64,000 nucleotides of DNA from Thalassotalea mangrovi (lineage in GTDB: Bacteria > Pseudomonadota > Gammaproteobacteria > Enterobacterales > Alteromonadaceae), in the NCBI RefSeq assembly GCF_005116735.1, contig NZ_SWDB01000030.1:38021-102020 (forward strand). The letters are read 5' to 3'. The notes beneath the pieces were generated by a model. That model was not told where the DNA came from, searched no databases, and saw only the letters and a program-made list of their open reading frames with translations. Positions within the stretch are counted from its first letter, which is position 1, and each line of letters starts with the position of its first letter. The translations under genes were made by a program, and so were the position numbers. Positions 38,025-45,903 of the stretch are shown here, one piece after another.

Positions 38025-38954
38025 ATGGAAATCATATTAGCGAATCCAAGGGGATTTTGTGCTGGCGTAGACCGTGCCATTAGTATTGTTGACCGGGCAT
38101 TGGACCTGTTTGATGCTCCCATTTACGTGCGCCATGAAGTGGTTCATAACAAATTTGTGGTTAATGGCCTGAAACAACGTGGTGCCATCTTTGTCGATGA
38201 ACTGGATGAAGTGCCAGATGATAATACCGTGATTTTTTCTGCTCACGGGGTATCGAAAGCGGTGCGTCAGCAGGCGAAAGATCGTGGTTTGAAAGTGTTC
38301 GACGCGACCTGTCCTTTGGTGACGAAAGTACATATGGAAGTGACTCGCGCCTCAAGAAAAGATCATGAGTGTATTTTAATTGGCCATGCCGGGCACCCTG
38401 AAGTAGAAGGGACCATGGGTCAGTACGAAAGCGAAATCGGTGGTATTTACCTGGTAGAGTCAGTGGCTGATGTGGCTACTCTGGAAGTCAAAAATCCCGA
38501 TGTGTTGTTTTTCTGCAGCCAGACTACCTTGTCAGTTGATGATACCTCAGAGGTTGTCGATGCGTTGAAAGCAAAATTCCCGAAAATCGAAGGGCCGCGT
38601 AAGGATGATATTTGTTACGCGACGCAAAACCGTCAGGACGCGGTACGTTCTATCGCCAGTAAAACGGATTTATTGTTAGTGGTTGGTGCTAAGAACAGTT
38701 CGAACTCAAACCGATTACGTGAGCTGGCGGAAAAGATGGGGACTACCTCTTATCTAATTGATGGTGCCGATAATATCGACCCTACCTGGTTAGATGGCAT
38801 TGAAAAAGTGGGCGTTACTGCCGGTGCTTCCGCGCCTGAGATCTTAGTCTCCAATGTGGTTGCTAAGCTTGAAGAATATGGCGGCAATGTGGTGATTGAA
38901 AATCCAGGCCGTGCGGAAACGACCGTATTTGCGGTGCCAGCGGAACTAAGATAG
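38025..38954 (+). CDS. ispH: 4-hydroxy-3-methylbut-2-enyl diphosphate reductase
   Basis: Last enzyme of the MEP isoprenoid pathway, giving IPP and DMAPP with an iron-sulfur cluster. The three cluster Cys are seen: Cys12 in [13 protein letters not shown], one in [11 protein letters not shown] and one in [25 protein letters not shown] and [11 protein letters not shown] bind substrate. 309 residues; a GAGGGAG ribosome site is present. A terminator follows, closing the murJ-to-ispH group. Confidence 0.97.
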   Translation: MEIILANPRGFCAGVDRAISIVDRALDLFDAPIYVRHEVVHNKFVVNGLKQRGAIFVDELDEVPDDNTVIFSAHGVSKAVRQQAKDRGLKVFDATCPLVTKVHMEVTRASRKDHECILIGHAGHPEVEGTMGQYESEIGGIYLVESVADVATLEVKNPDVLFFCSQTTLSVDDTSEVVDALKAKFPKIEGPRKDDICYATQNRQDAVRSIASKTDLLLVVGAKNSSNSNRLRELAEKMGTTSYLIDGADNIDPTWLDGIEKVGVTAGASAPEILVSNVVAKLEEYGGNVVIENPGRAETTVFAVPAELR

Positions 38955-38981
38955 GTCCATCACGACCTCCGGAGATACTCT

Positions 38982-39016
38982 GCAAAGCCACGCCATATCG
39001 CGTGGTTTTGTTTTTT
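38982..39016 (+). terminator. Rho-independent terminator after ispH
   Basis: CCACGC (38988-38993) and GCGTGG (39000-39005) form a 6-bp stem with a six-base loop, followed by TTTTGTTTTTT. It lies about 30 bases past the ispH stop and ends before the fimT-like gene. Confidence 0.8.
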
Positions 39017-39077
39017 CTGGCGAACTTCATTTTCCTTTCTAACGTTAAAAGACCATACAAACAACGCACAATGAATT

Positions 39078-39641
39078 ATGTTGAAAAGGAAATTGCATGG
39101 CGTGACATTGGTCGAGTTATTAGTGGTGATTGCTATTATCCTGATCATGGCGATGTTTGCCTTGCCCGGTGTTAATGATATTTATCTTAAACTGTTATCG
39201 AAGACAGAACTGGAACGTTGGCGCGCCAACATTCAGCTTACCCGACAAACGGCGATATCATCTCAGTCGCGCGCTCAACTTTGCCCGAGCATCAACGGCT
39301 TAGCCTGCAACGGTAATTGGCATCAGGGCGGCATGGTTTTTGTTGATAAGGACCTCGACGGTCAATGGTCTGCCAATGATAAATTAATTCGCCGGGTTCC
39401 AGCCGCCGAAGAATCCTTTACCGTCAGCTGGCGATCGTTTCAGGGCAAAGCATTTTTGCAGTTCAATGCCAATGGCTTTACCCATGCACAAAACGGTACT
39501 TTACTCATTTGTTCTAGCAATGGCGCACGTTACCATCGCGCCGTTATTGTCAGCCGCTCGGGTCGGGCTCGCATTTCTCGTGATTATGATGGCGATGGTG
39601 TGCATGAGACGAGTCAGGGAAACGCGATTGATTGTGACTAA
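39078..39641 (+). CDS. fimT: GspH/FimT-family pseudopilin
   Basis: A 187-residue prepilin with a short basic leader ending in Gly8, then VTLVELLVVIAIILIM, Glu13 being the conserved fifth residue. The mature part has the GspH-like beta-sheet region and two Cys pairs (CPSINGLACNG, CSSNGARY). It is the stand-alone member of the first minor-pilin set and points toward the minus-strand pilE-to-pilV genes across a repeat island. Minor pilins of this kind help prime type IVa pili. No gsp secretion genes are nearby, so a type II secretion role is less likely. Confidence 0.88.
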   Translation: MLKRKLHGVTLVELLVVIAIILIMAMFALPGVNDIYLKLLSKTELERWRANIQLTRQTAISSQSRAQLCPSINGLACNGNWHQGGMVFVDKDLDGQWSANDKLIRRVPAAEESFTVSWRSFQGKAFLQFNANGFTHAQNGTLLICSSNGARYHRAVIVSRSGRARISRDYDGDGVHETSQGNAIDCD

Positions 39642-40101
39642 CCGAGCAAGGACTACCGGTTAGTCAGGGCGCTCAGGTTTCAGGTCTCAGGTTTCGGAGG
39701 GCGAATGGCCTGAATTGTCGGCTACGAGCACATTACATTCCTAGCACGCTGGCAAGCCAGCTCCTGGCACACGATTAAAAATCGTTCCTGGCATGCAATC
39801 GAAGATTGTGCCCAAAGAAAAGCAAGAGTTATGGTGGAAGAGGGAGGTGGAAGACGGGCTTTCTTCCTCCGAAATTAGCTCCATGCATAGGTCACCCATG
39901 ACCATAACCAGCGAAGCTAGACACTTCCACCTTCCACCCAGTTTTAGTTTCCCGTCATTTCCTGCCACGACAGGAAATCTCAACTAAAAGCTGAAGAGCG
40001 AGATCCCCACGTACGTGAGGATGACAATACTGGGGTCAGATCAGCTTTCTGAAGCCTGAAACCTGAGGCCTGAATCCGTGGAAGTAACGGATAACACCTG
40101 G
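39642..40101. repeat. Repeat island 8 (HEP, TAG, PUR, R73, inverted HEP)
   Basis: HEP run 39672-39712; TAG modules 39721-39814 with stems GCTGGC/GCCAGC, ACGATT/AATCGT and GCAATC/GATTGT; PUR tract 39832-39853 with a complementary CTTCCACCTTCCACC near 39926-39940; R73 39953-40025 (stem CCCCACGTACGTGAGG); short HEP in the opposite orientation 40051-40077. It lies between convergent pilin genes. Confidence 0.82.
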
Positions 40102-40587
40102 TTACTTCCAGCATTCAGGGTTTTCCGTCCCATCCTTGCTATAGGCTTTTCGAACGTTGTATGAATCGAGGGTAAACACAATACAGTCCACATCGTCCGC
40201 CTGACCATTGATGGCGGTGGCTTTTATTTGGTAATAATCCAGGCCGTCTGCTGCAATGGTTTTCACTTTCTGCTCAAGGCGATAATTTTTTTTACCAGAT
40301 GTCGAATCCGGTAAGCTCAAGTTTGCCTGATAACTTCCTGCTCTGGTCAGCCACTCTTGCTGTAAAACAGCTAAACTGAAAAGCTGCTGCCTGGCATCAT
40401 TGCGCTGACTTGCCAGCCAGGTTTGTCGAAAGTTCGGATAACTGATCGCCAACAAGATAGTGACAATTGCAAGGCAAACCAGCAGTTCAATTAGACTAAA
40501 GCCTGAATCCCTCGCCCAAATCGGGCCGATATCGGCAGTAGAGCGAATATTGTCAGTGTTGCCTGGAATTCTGGTACTTAGAGTCAT
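40102..40587 (-). CDS. pilE: PilE-like type IV minor pilin
   Basis: A 161-residue prepilin with an unusually long leader (29 residues) ending at Gly29, followed by FSLIELLVCLAIVTILLAISYPNFRQ with Glu34 at position +5. The mature globular part is small with a Cys pair near the C-terminus (VDCIVFTL ... NPECWK), as in PilE-type minor pilins. It is the last gene of the minus-strand set; its ATG overlaps the stop of the pilX-like gene by 4 bases. Confidence 0.88.
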   Translation of the reverse strand: MTLSTRIPGNTDNIRSTADIGPIWARDSGFSLIELLVCLAIVTILLAISYPNFRQTWLASQRNDARQQLFSLAVLQQEWLTRAGSYQANLSLPDSTSGKKNYRLEQKVKTIAADGLDYYQIKATAINGQADDVDCIVFTLDSYNVRKAYSKDGTENPECWK

Positions 40588-41096
40588 TCGTTACTCGGCG
40601 TTGTCTCAATGATTTTCAACAGTTGTTCTTTCGGCGTCACAGATTGCCAATCGAGATTAATCTGTTGCAGGGTAAAGGTATGCATCGATGAGTTGGCGGA
40701 AGTCTGAACTTCACCGGTATACACCAGGCGATAGCGCCAGTGTTCGCTGCCGACTACCGAGGCATCTGAAGCACTTTTCCATTCATTCATTGCCTGCGTA
40801 TCTTTTAGCGCAAATGGGCAGAAGCCCGACGCCGGCACCGTTAAATTCTGTTCATTGGCGATCAAGTCCCAGGCAAAGTTTTTTGCCTGATTAGCAACAT
40901 GCTGTTGTGCATTGAGCAGGCGAATATGCGAAATCGCCAGATTCCCCTGCTGTTGTGACTGGATTATCTGATTAAACAGTGCGCCACTAACCAGGCTTAA
41001 AATCATTAGGAAAATTAATGTGCTGGCGAGGATAAAACCGGCTCCTGTACGGATTTTCAGAGTCGGCGTCGATGATTTAGTGGATTGTACTCTCAT
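40584..41096 (-). CDS. pilX: PilX-like minor pilin
   Basis: A 170-residue protein with the PilX-type N-terminus: basic leader, GAG then FILASTLIFLMILSLVSGALF without the usual Glu at +5, which is characteristic for PilX/GspK-related tip pilins. The rest has no named domain. It lies between pilW-like and pilE-like genes in a four-gene minus-strand operon with short gaps. Confidence 0.85.
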   Translation of the reverse strand: MRVQSTKSSTPTLKIRTGAGFILASTLIFLMILSLVSGALFNQIIQSQQQGNLAISHIRLLNAQQHVANQAKNFAWDLIANEQNLTVPASGFCPFALKDTQAMNEWKSASDASVVGSEHWRYRLVYTGEVQTSANSSMHTFTLQQINLDWQSVTPKEQLLKIIETTPSNE

Positions 41097-41109
41097 CAGT
41101 AACCCCTAA

Positions 41110-42057
41110 TTAAAAATGAATCGTAAAATTACTGGTCTCTCGTAAGAAGCGATCATTAAAGCTAAGCTGCGTATTGGCCAGCGAAAACGTGCGGCTGGTA
41201 GCTGGACCAGGCAGTTCACACTCACTTCTGGCCACAAGATAAACGTGTATTGCCCGGACTTGCTGCCAGTCACTTACCTGACTGGCATCAACAACTTGTT
41301 CGGTTGTATTATCGGAGCTGGATGATACTGAGAACAGCAATTCCAGGCGTTCAACGCCACTGACTAACTCCTCAGTTTTTGGAAGTCCGTCAACCAAATA
41401 TTTTCGATACAGGGCGGGAATGACTTTACCATTACAACGACGGCTGGTTTTCCCTATATAAAAGGCTTCACTCATTACCGCACGCATTTGAGTCATGGTG
41501 CCGGATAACTGATTAATTGCAAATTGCTGATCGCGGCCGGCAAAGACTGTACTTTGATTATTGGTAAAGCGAATAAATGGATGACTGGGGTTTTCGTTCG
41601 TCAATAGCTCGTGTAAGAAACGTAAGGTCAATACATCCGACTGCAAAAAACTGCTGGCACTTACGCACTGATAATCGGCTCGTTCGTTGTTCAAGCCAAA
41701 GACTGGATGCGCAACCTGGTAAGCCCAACTGGTTTCACCACTAACACATTGCTCTGTCTGAGATTGATTTGCGGTGATACTGCCAGAATATGTTATTAAC
41801 GGTTGTAATTGCTGCCAGTACTGAGCTTTTTGTATTGGCTCAATGAGTTGGTGACGGGCAAACCTCAGGCTTTCCTGCACTCGAGCCATTTCTTCGGCGT
41901 AAATAAACGAGCGATTCAGGGACAGCAAAGAGTTTATGATAAGAGCAATTAAAAATAAGCCGATCGTTAAACTCACCATAACTTCCACTAATGAGGCACC
42001 GAGCGCTCTTTGGGGAGAAGAATGGACCCACTTTTGGGGGCGTGTCACTTGCTGCAT
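41110..42057 (-). CDS. pilW: PilW-like minor pilin
   Basis: A protein of about 315 residues with the prepilin site ALG then ASLVEVMVSLTIGLFLIAL; Glu is at +5. PilW proteins are large minor pilins required to initiate pilus assembly. I chose ATG 42057, eleven bases past the pilV stop; the frame is open to TTG 42108, which would overlap pilV. The C-terminal half has VHVYLVARSE-like beta-strands (AIHVYLVARSECELPG) usual in PilW. Confidence 0.86.
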   Translation of the reverse strand: MQQVTRPQKWVHSSPQRALGASLVEVMVSLTIGLFLIALIINSLLSLNRSFIYAEEMARVQESLRFARHQLIEPIQKAQYWQQLQPLITYSGSITANQSQTEQCVSGETSWAYQVAHPVFGLNNERADYQCVSASSFLQSDVLTLRFLHELLTNENPSHPFIRFTNNQSTVFAGRDQQFAINQLSGTMTQMRAVMSEAFYIGKTSRRCNGKVIPALYRKYLVDGLPKTEELVSGVERLELLFSVSSSSDNTTEQVVDASQVSDWQQVRAIHVYLVARSECELPGPATSRTFSLANTQLSFNDRFLRETSNFTIHF

Positions 42058-42068
42058 ATCGATAATCT

Positions 42069-42599
42069 TCAAGGGGTACGCTCCAAAGTCCTGACTAACT
42101 GAAAGCAATGATAATCACTTTCTTTGAGTTGAGGACAGTTAAAGTCGGCTCCTATAGCTGGGTTTGGGTGCCAGAAGATTTGTATCAGAGCGTTGTCTGA
42201 TTGAGATGTAACTTTCACTCTGGCAAAGGGCAGCGACTGTAACTGGTTTTGGATAGTGTATAAATCGTTGCGGGCTATATCTGCGCGAGAACATATAGCC
42301 GACTGACAGTCTTTTGCCGCGCTAATCGTCGTTGGAGCAAGCGTTATGTAGTCATTTATTGCCTGATGATTACGATTAATTTTATTCATCAAATCCAGGC
42401 CCATGTTTGCCGCTGCTACCTGCTGATTACTCATCTTGCTTTTTTGCGCCAGTAGTAACTGCAGTTTTGCAATGCCGAGGAAAATATAAGAGAACAGAGC
42501 TAAAGCGATTAGTAACTCCAGCAGGCTGAATCCTTTACTTGAAAAGCGGCCCTGAACCCTAACCGGACAGTTAACCAGTTGTTGATCACAACGTTGCAT
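42069..42599 (-). CDS. pilV: PilV-like minor pilin
   Basis: A 176-residue prepilin with the site SKG then FSLLELLIALALFSYIFLG; Glu28 is at +5. The ~22-residue leader is long and contains two Cys. The mature protein is of ordinary PilV size, in contrast with the two giant PilV-like proteins further right. It starts the minus-strand set pilV-pilW-pilX-pilE; its promoter should be in the AT-rich divergent gap upstream. Confidence 0.87.
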   Translation of the reverse strand: MQRCDQQLVNCPVRVQGRFSSKGFSLLELLIALALFSYIFLGIAKLQLLLAQKSKMSNQQVAAANMGLDLMNKINRNHQAINDYITLAPTTISAAKDCQSAICSRADIARNDLYTIQNQLQSLPFARVKVTSQSDNALIQIFWHPNPAIGADFNCPQLKESDYHCFQLVRTLERTP

Positions 42600-43223
42600 T
42601 ACTAACCTCCCTTATTTTAAACATGGTAGCCATTTACTAACGCCACAACAGCAACTTACCAGCAAAATTTATTAATAATTCAATCAATGAGTTAACCATA
42701 GCCAGAAATATTTATGGAAAGGATAAAAATAATCGAATGAGGAGGTCGGGAACCAAATGACTCAGTGAAATAAGGGCTGTAGGGCGCTGCGGTGATAGCG
42801 TTTTTACCTTATCGTTTTAAGCTCCGGATACAAACCGCTACACAAAGCTTATGTTAAAGTGAAAATACTGCTTGTTCCTGACTGATTAAGCAGTGACAAT
42901 TACCGATACAGGGATTGTATTTAGAAAAATAAAAAATAATCGATTTTTTTAGTTGGAATTGGCGAAAGTTGTTGGTAAATTGCTAATTATCATCTTGGTT
43001 AATAACATTTTTTTACCCTGAGGTTTTAGTTTGTATAGCTGACACTGATAATACGAAACTGGTAAAACATGTGTTGTAAGATAGTAAACCCCCCCTCTGT
43101 ACTTTCTGACTTTCCACGAAGCCCGGTTGGCATGACGGTTTTCCGTCAATAGCGTTTTGCTTGTACGCCAGCACTGATGACTGAATTTTAATACGTTTCA
43201 CTCAAGTTAAGACGTAAATAATA
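42600..43223. other. AT-rich divergent control region between two pilin sets
   Basis: This 624-bp gap separates the minus-strand pilV set from the plus-strand fimT set. It is AT-rich, has none of the repeat families found elsewhere, and shows only short minus-strand frames with no recognisable features. It most likely holds divergent promoters for both pilin operons. I could not identify a sigma-54 site (GG-N10-GC pattern) with confidence. Confidence 0.5.
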
Positions 43224-43805
43224 ATGAAAAAAATACGTGGTATAACCTTAATCGAATTGCTGATCACACTGATCGTGCTGGCCATTTTAGCGGGTGTTGC
43301 TGCCCCGAGTTTTGTTCGTAGCATTGAAAACCGCAATCTGGTTAGTGCAGCGGAAACCTTGTACTCGCACCTGCAACTAGCCCGTTCTGAATCCCTTCTT
43401 CGATCTGAAGATGTGGTATTTTCCGTGGCCGGGATGGGATCAACGAGCTGGGCATTTGGCCTCAACCAGTCAGCTGCCTGTGACCCAACTATCACCGACA
43501 ACACTTCTGCCAATGCCTGTGTTCTTCCCGTAGACGATGGTGACGGCGCCTTTATCGCTGCCAATGATAATGTTCTGTATCAAATTAGTGGTAGTGAGTA
43601 TGAAGACATTACGATGCAAATGGCGGTGATTAGTGGCACGTTCGGTAATTCAACCATATTTGATCCAGCCCGTGGAACTACCGACGGCGCTCGCCAGTAT
43701 ACGCTGACCAATGCCTCTGGGAGTTCCATACGGGTGACGTTATCGTTAATTGGTAATATCAAAGTTTGTTCAAATGACCTGAGTGAATACAGGAGCTGTA
43801 CGTGA
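43224..43805 (+). CDS. fimT: GspH/FimT-family pseudopilin (operon copy 1)
   Basis: A 193-residue prepilin with a very short leader (MKKIRG) followed by ITLIELLITLIVLAILAGVAAPSFVRSIE, Glu11 at +5. The mature part has a Cys pair and ends SDLSEYRSCT-like (LSEYRSCT). It is about half identical by eye to the protein encoded at 49292, for example in AAPSFVRSIENRNLV versus AGPSFVRSIESRHLV. Its stop overlaps the pilW start (GTGA). Confidence 0.9.
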   Translation: MKKIRGITLIELLITLIVLAILAGVAAPSFVRSIENRNLVSAAETLYSHLQLARSESLLRSEDVVFSVAGMGSTSWAFGLNQSAACDPTITDNTSANACVLPVDDGDGAFIAANDNVLYQISGSEYEDITMQMAVISGTFGNSTIFDPARGTTDGARQYTLTNASGSSIRVTLSLIGNIKVCSNDLSEYRSCT

Positions 43806-44581
43806 TCACTAAGCGCAAATCAAAAGGATTTACCCTGGTCGAGCTGTTGCTCGGCATGTTTTTCGGGATTATTGTCCTGGCAGGAGCTACGTACATTTAT
43901 GTCAATGTAATTTCCAGCAGTGCCTCAACACTAAAATCCAGCAAACTTAATACCCAGCTAATGAGCATGATGAGTATCATGGTCAATGATATTCGTCGCG
44001 CCGGTTATTGGTCGACCTTTACCGAAACGCCATCTGCCAACCCTTTCAGTCAACAAAATGATACCGCGGTGGAAGTTATTGCTTCGATGGCTGCCGATAC
44101 GGAAATTACCCTGGGCTCAGCGACTAGCGGCCAGTGCATTACATACTCGTACGATGAAAATGAAAATGGCAACGTCGATGCGGACAGCGAGTACTTTGGT
44201 TACCGATTAAATAGCGGCAATATCGAAATGCGCACCCTGGGCACGGTAACCGACGGTGATAGCTGTAACAATGGTACCTGGACCGTATTCAGTGATAGTG
44301 ATTTATATACGATTACCGAGCTTAGTTTTAACAGTAACGACTCTGCCTGTGTAAACACCCGCGAGCCTGATGGTATTGATAATGACGGTGCTAACGGTAT
44401 CGATGATGATAATGAACGGGATTGTTATTCACAAATTCCAGCGGCAGGTAGTGGTGATACGACGGTTGAAACCCGGGATATTCAAATTACCATTGCCGCG
44501 GCTTTGGTAGCGGATCCAGAAGTGACCATGTCTATAACCCAGTCGGTGAGAGTCCGTAATGACTGGATACGAATAAGGTAA
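43802..44581 (+). CDS. pilW: PilW-like minor pilin (operon copy 1)
   Basis: A 259-residue prepilin: leader MITKRKSKG then FTLVELLLGMFFGIIVLAG, with Glu14 at +5. The mature part contains two Asp/Asn-rich loops, YDENENGNVDADSEYFGY and DGIDNDGANGIDDDNERD, that resemble calcium-binding loops. Start is GTG 43802 inside the fimT stop. It is a clear paralogue of the protein encoded at 49993, both sharing SSKLNTQLM and DIRRAGYW. Confidence 0.9.
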   Translation: MITKRKSKGFTLVELLLGMFFGIIVLAGATYIYVNVISSSASTLKSSKLNTQLMSMMSIMVNDIRRAGYWSTFTETPSANPFSQQNDTAVEVIASMAADTEITLGSATSGQCITYSYDENENGNVDADSEYFGYRLNSGNIEMRTLGTVTDGDSCNNGTWTVFSDSDLYTITELSFNSNDSACVNTREPDGIDNDGANGIDDDNERDCYSQIPAAGSGDTTVETRDIQITIAAALVADPEVTMSITQSVRVRNDWIRIR

Positions 44582-44589
44582 ATTTTGTT

Positions 44590-45882
44590 ATGTGTCTGAG
44601 TAGTAACACAACAAAGCCCCCCTTTAAAACGAATAATAGCGTTGCACCGAACATTCGATATAAAACAGATATTCGAATTCGGTCTCGGCAAAAACAAACC
44701 GGTATGGCAGTACTCACTATCTCCATCATATTGCTGGTTCTAGTGACATTAGTATCTTTATACCTGTCGCGCACCATCTTGTTTGAACAGAAGATGGTCA
44801 ATAACGATTTTCAGTCGAAAACCACCTTTGAAAGTGCTGAGGCAGGGCTTGCCATTGCCCTTGAATATTTAGCCAATGGCCTGGACCGTGATAATGATGG
44901 GGTCATCGATCCGGTATTTGACTCCGATAATGATGGCCTGGGGGATTCGAACAGCGGTGTGGTTGGCCAGGCAAATGTATTAGTGACGGTCGCTGAAGTA
45001 ACTGCCGGCGATATAACCTCATTAACGGTCGTATCCCAGGCGGCCAGTCTCGATGATGCGTCGGTAAAAACCGTAACCACAACGATGCAGTCTCTCGATC
45101 CGTTACCGAATCATCCGGATAACCCATTAACTACTCGAGGCAGCCTCGATGTCAATGGTTCTGCGACCGTTCATAACCCGGAGGGGCACAGTACCATCTG
45201 GAGTGGTGGTGATATTGATATTGGTTCAAACAACTCGACCGCAACGTTTATTGCCGATCCTACCGATCCAAATTATCCCGGCTGCATGGATATCCCAAGG
45301 GGCTGTAATGAAATTCAAACCTCCAATAAGGAAGTCGTTGGCCTCGATATCCTCGAACATGACTCGGATCTGATTAATCTAACCCCGGAAGGTATTTTTG
45401 AAAACTTCTTTGGTATGTCACCAACGGCCTATAAAGAAATTATGGCATCAGTGGTGGTCGACCCTGCATCTCCGGGTGACTCTGTCGGTTGTGCCGCCAA
45501 TACCTATGATGCTTGTGTAGGTGGCTCTACCAATGAGGTAGTCTGGTACCAGGGCGATTTAGAAATCGATGGTGGCACCGTCGGTTGTCGCTCAGCTGTA
45601 TCAGGGAGTAACGTTTGCCCTAATAATGACGAAGCGCCCACCATTTTAATTATCGATGGCGATGTGACTTTTAAAGGTAACCCGCATTTTTATGGTGTGG
45701 TGTTTATCATGGGCGATGCCAGTGCCAGTGGTAATTCAACATTCCATGGCGCAGTGATCACTGGTGGTAGTTTAAGTACGACTAGCGGTAGTTTGGATAT
45801 TCACTTTAATACCGGGTTATTGAAAAAGACCCGGGAAAATGGTCCCAGAACGGTAGCGTCAGGAAGCTGGCACGATTTCTGA
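44590..45882 (+). CDS. pilX: PilX-like pilin with beta-solenoid-like C-terminus (operon copy 1)
   Basis: A 430-residue protein with a leader of about 38 residues, then MAVLTISIILLVLVTLVSLYLSRTILF, a PilX-type helix with no Glu at +5. It has a DRDNDGVIDPVFDSDNDGLG loop like repeated calcium-binding motifs. Residues about 190-300 are nearly the same as in the second copy (PEGHSTIWSGGDIDIGS, EGIFENFFGMSP). The C-terminal ~80 residues (IDGDVTFKGNPHFYGVVFIM, SGNSTFHGAVITGGS) look like short beta-turn repeats of a solenoid, comparable to bactofilin-like repeats. Far larger than ordinary PilX (~170). Confidence 0.85.
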   Translation: MCLSSNTTKPPFKTNNSVAPNIRYKTDIRIRSRQKQTGMAVLTISIILLVLVTLVSLYLSRTILFEQKMVNNDFQSKTTFESAEAGLAIALEYLANGLDRDNDGVIDPVFDSDNDGLGDSNSGVVGQANVLVTVAEVTAGDITSLTVVSQAASLDDASVKTVTTTMQSLDPLPNHPDNPLTTRGSLDVNGSATVHNPEGHSTIWSGGDIDIGSNNSTATFIADPTDPNYPGCMDIPRGCNEIQTSNKEVVGLDILEHDSDLINLTPEGIFENFFGMSPTAYKEIMASVVVDPASPGDSVGCAANTYDACVGGSTNEVVWYQGDLEIDGGTVGCRSAVSGSNVCPNNDEAPTILIIDGDVTFKGNPHFYGVVFIMGDASASGNSTFHGAVITGGSLSTTSGSLDIHFNTGLLKKTRENGPRTVASGSWHDF

Positions 45883-45903
45883 GATTTCTGATAAGGAAGC
45901 ACG

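Noticed and set aside
39078-39641. Type II secretion GspH
   Set aside because: The N-terminal region would fit, but no other gsp gene is present and type IV minor-pilin genes surround it.
42949-43201. Two overlapping minus-strand frames of 62-66 codons in the gap between divergent pilin sets
   Set aside because: They overlap each other in different frames, lack ribosome sites and recognisable features, and lie in a probable promoter region.
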